Positions 5,328 through 6,521 of a stretch of 6,521 nucleotides of DNA are shown piece by piece. This DNA comes from Verrucomicrobiota bacterium (lineage in GTDB: Bacteria; Verrucomicrobiota; Verrucomicrobiia; Limisphaerales; JAHEOI01), in contig JAHEOI010000175.1 of the NCBI GenBank assembly GCA_018610125.1, positions 1-6,521 of the forward strand. Direction: 5' to 3'. Each line of letters opens with the position of its first letter. The stretch's first letter is position 1. Under the pieces are notes generated by a model. That model searched no databases, was not told the DNA's origin, and saw only the letters and a list, made by a program, of their open reading frames with translations. Made by a program: the position numbers and the translations under genes.

Positions 5328-6424
5328 AATCGCAGCACCCGTTTTAGTTCTTGCTCATTGGTGATTCCGGTCTGAACGAGCTCCTTACCCCTCTGCTCAA
5401 GAGTCTTGTCAGGCTCGATTGTTGAAATCCCTTGACCCCGGAGGGTCTCCCGCAACGAATCGGTCATGCGGACCGACTCAGCCAACGGTAGCCTCCCACG
5501 GTAACCGGTTTGAAGACAATTTTTACATCCTGTCCCCCGGCAATTGGGACAGAGGCAACGGATTAATCGTTGATTAAGGACCATCTTGGTCGCGGCGATG
5601 GCTGTGGGAAAATGCGAGGTCATTGTCCTTAGGCGCTCGAACACTCCTTGGCACGACCCGGCATGCAAGGTCGCAATAACCAAATGCCCCGTGAAGGCAA
5701 TTCGGACCGCCATATCCGCTGTCTCCTCATCCCGAACTTCTCCGAGCACCAGAATATCCGGGTCTTGTCTGACAACATGCTTGACCGCTTGCGGAAAGCC
5801 GAGTCCCCGCGCCTCGTTGATCTCGGTCTGCATCGTTCCCGGAACCAAATGCTCGACCGGGTCCTCGATCGTAATGATGTGCCGTCCGGAATCGGTCAAG
5901 TAGCGGAGGCACGCATAAATGGTGGTCGTTTTCCCGCTTCCAGAAGGGCCGGTCAATAGTAACAGCCCGGCGTGCTCGTTTAACACCTGCTCCAGCGCAC
6001 GATGAGTCTCGGATGCAAGTCCCAATTCAGGCAACGATTTGTTCCCAGCCGCTGCGAAAAGCCGTAGGTTCAGCTTCTCGCCGGTAATGGTGGGATAAGT
6101 GGCGACACGAATATCCTGGGAGCTCCCGACGTGGTCTTTTTCAATGCGTCCGTCTTGCGGATACGATTCCTGATAAGTCCGCATCGCCGCCAGGAACTTA
6201 ACCCGACCGGCAACCCGTTCGCCGACCGGTTTGGAAAGTCGGGTGTAAGGGACCATCACTCCATCCACTCGAAAAGTGACCTCTGCTCCCTCAGGTCGCA
6301 TAAGCAAATGAATGTCGCTGGCAGAGGCCTTTTCAGCGCTCCGAACGAGCTTCTCAAGCAGTTGGGGGGCTTCCTCCGATTCCATCACTGAAGTGCCCCC
6401 TTCTTGGCGAACGTGATCGGTCAT
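5324..6424 (-). CDS. GspE/PilB-type secretion or pilus assembly ATPase, short form (366 aa)
   Basis: This hexameric AAA-like motor hydrolyses ATP to drive pilin or pseudopilin assembly at the cytoplasmic face of the inner membrane. The N2-type domain is seen at about 20-125 (ASDIHLLMRPEGAEVTFRVDGVM, KLNLRLF). The motor domain has Walker A GPSGSGKTTT (159-168, K165), the Asp box TIEDPVEH (185-192), Walker B DILVLGEVRD (223-232, E229), and the His box TGHLVIATLH (245-254). Cysteines C292, C295, C300 and C303 form a CX2C-X4-CX2C motif, followed by the GspE-like GYRGRLPLAE. The C-terminus (LVQTGITNEQELKRVL) is also GspE-like. PilT retraction ATPases normally lack the cysteine motif, so an assembly ATPase is favoured. 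The large N1 domain of GspE/PilB is missing. ATG 6424 is chosen for the strong Shine-Dalgarno ahead of it, although the frame stays open to the window edge with no other start codon. An internal ATG at residue 14 is less likely. Confidence 0.93.
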   Translation of the reverse strand: MTDHVRQEGGTSVMESEEAPQLLEKLVRSAEKASASDIHLLMRPEGAEVTFRVDGVMVPYTRLSKPVGERVAGRVKFLAAMRTYQESYPQDGRIEKDHVGSSQDIRVATYPTITGEKLNLRLFAAAGNKSLPELGLASETHRALEQVLNEHAGLLLLTGPSGSGKTTTIYACLRYLTDSGRHIITIEDPVEHLVPGTMQTEINEARGLGFPQAVKHVVRQDPDILVLGEVRDEETADMAVRIAFTGHLVIATLHAGSCQGVFERLRTMTSHFPTAIAATKMVLNQRLIRCLCPNCRGTGCKNCLQTGYRGRLPLAESVRMTDSLRETLRGQGISTIEPDKTLEQRGKELVQTGITNEQELKRVLRL

Positions 6425-6521
6425 CTCTTTTCCCCCTCCGGCATTTTTGGAATGTTCGAATGCGTTATCTTGTCGCGGCCAACTGCCGGGCCTGTTGCCA
6501 GCCGATCCATGCCTGCCAGCC
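6421..6521 (-). CDS. C-terminal end of an unidentified upstream gene, 5' partial
   Basis: Upstream of the ATPase the minus strand has two frames that could be the end of the preceding gene. The one preferred here is open for 32 codons from the window edge and reads LAGMDRLATGPAVGRD and then KITHSNIPKMPEGEKR, ending with a TGA that overlaps the ATPase ATG as ATGA. This is the same coupling seen between the ATPase and the first GspF gene, and the first codon positions are purine-rich as in coding DNA. The alternative frame ends at TAA 6467-6465 after 18 codons (GWQAWIGWQQARQLAATR) and would leave a 40-bp gap. Neither tail can be assigned to a family. In this kind of operon a pilin, a pseudopilin or an assembly protein would be expected, but that is inference. 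Confidence 0.4.
   Translation of the reverse strand, partial: LAGMDRLATGPAVGRDKITHSNIPKMPEGEKR
6432..6439 (-). promoter_or_regulatory. Shine-Dalgarno of the ATPase gene
   Basis: On the minus strand GGAGGGGGAAAAGAG directly precedes ATG 6424, with the GGAGG core about 10 bases away and AGGGGG nearer. It is the only strong ribosome binding site in the window and decides the ATPase start. Confidence 0.7.

Noticed and set aside
5324..6424. ATPase as PilT (retraction ATPase)
   Set aside because: The size fits, but the four-cysteine motif, GYRGR and the C-terminal tail match GspE/PilB, and the following genes are platform proteins.

Overview
The window comes from a bacterium with moderate GC content and a Gram-negative style gene set. 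It holds a secreted-type PQQ beta-propeller protein, a Prx6-type peroxiredoxin, a two-domain thioredoxin-like [2Fe-2S] ferredoxin, and part of a type II secretion / type IV pilus operon. Most starts have no clear Shine-Dalgarno sequence, which fits lineages such as Planctomycetota, Verrucomicrobiota or Nitrospirota. That placement is inferred from family resemblance and cannot be settled from the sequence alone.

Left part, 1-2313. The plus strand opens inside a PQQ-type propeller gene whose first part lies outside the window. Convergent to it is a small gene of unknown function (minus strand, best start 1545). A short divergent intergenic region follows, and then a plus-strand 1-Cys peroxiredoxin (1675-2313).

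Middle, 2310-3142. A minus-strand gene encodes an OB-like N-terminal domain joined to a NuoE-like [2Fe-2S] ferredoxin domain. It meets the peroxiredoxin gene tail to tail, and the two stop codons share one CTAG palindrome, leaving no space for a terminator. Upstream of the ferredoxin gene is 236 bp without a convincing gene. This stretch carries a short octamer tandem repeat and a 13-bp perfect dyad that may be an operator.

Right part, 3143-6521, all minus strand. The transcription order is the end of an unidentified gene, then a GspE/PilB-type ATPase, a first GspF/PilC-like platform protein, and a second, divergent GspF-like protein. The ATPase and first GspF overlap by 4 bp (ATGA), and the two GspF genes are 22 bp apart, so this is an operon continuing beyond the right edge. 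The likely product is the inner-membrane motor of a pilus or secretion machine: a cytoplasmic ATPase hexamer and a platform built from two different F proteins. The ATPase lacks the long N-terminal domain and has an unusually compact four-cysteine motif. I found no RNA gene, CRISPR array, insertion sequence or phage gene, and nothing that clearly amounts to a wholly new system.
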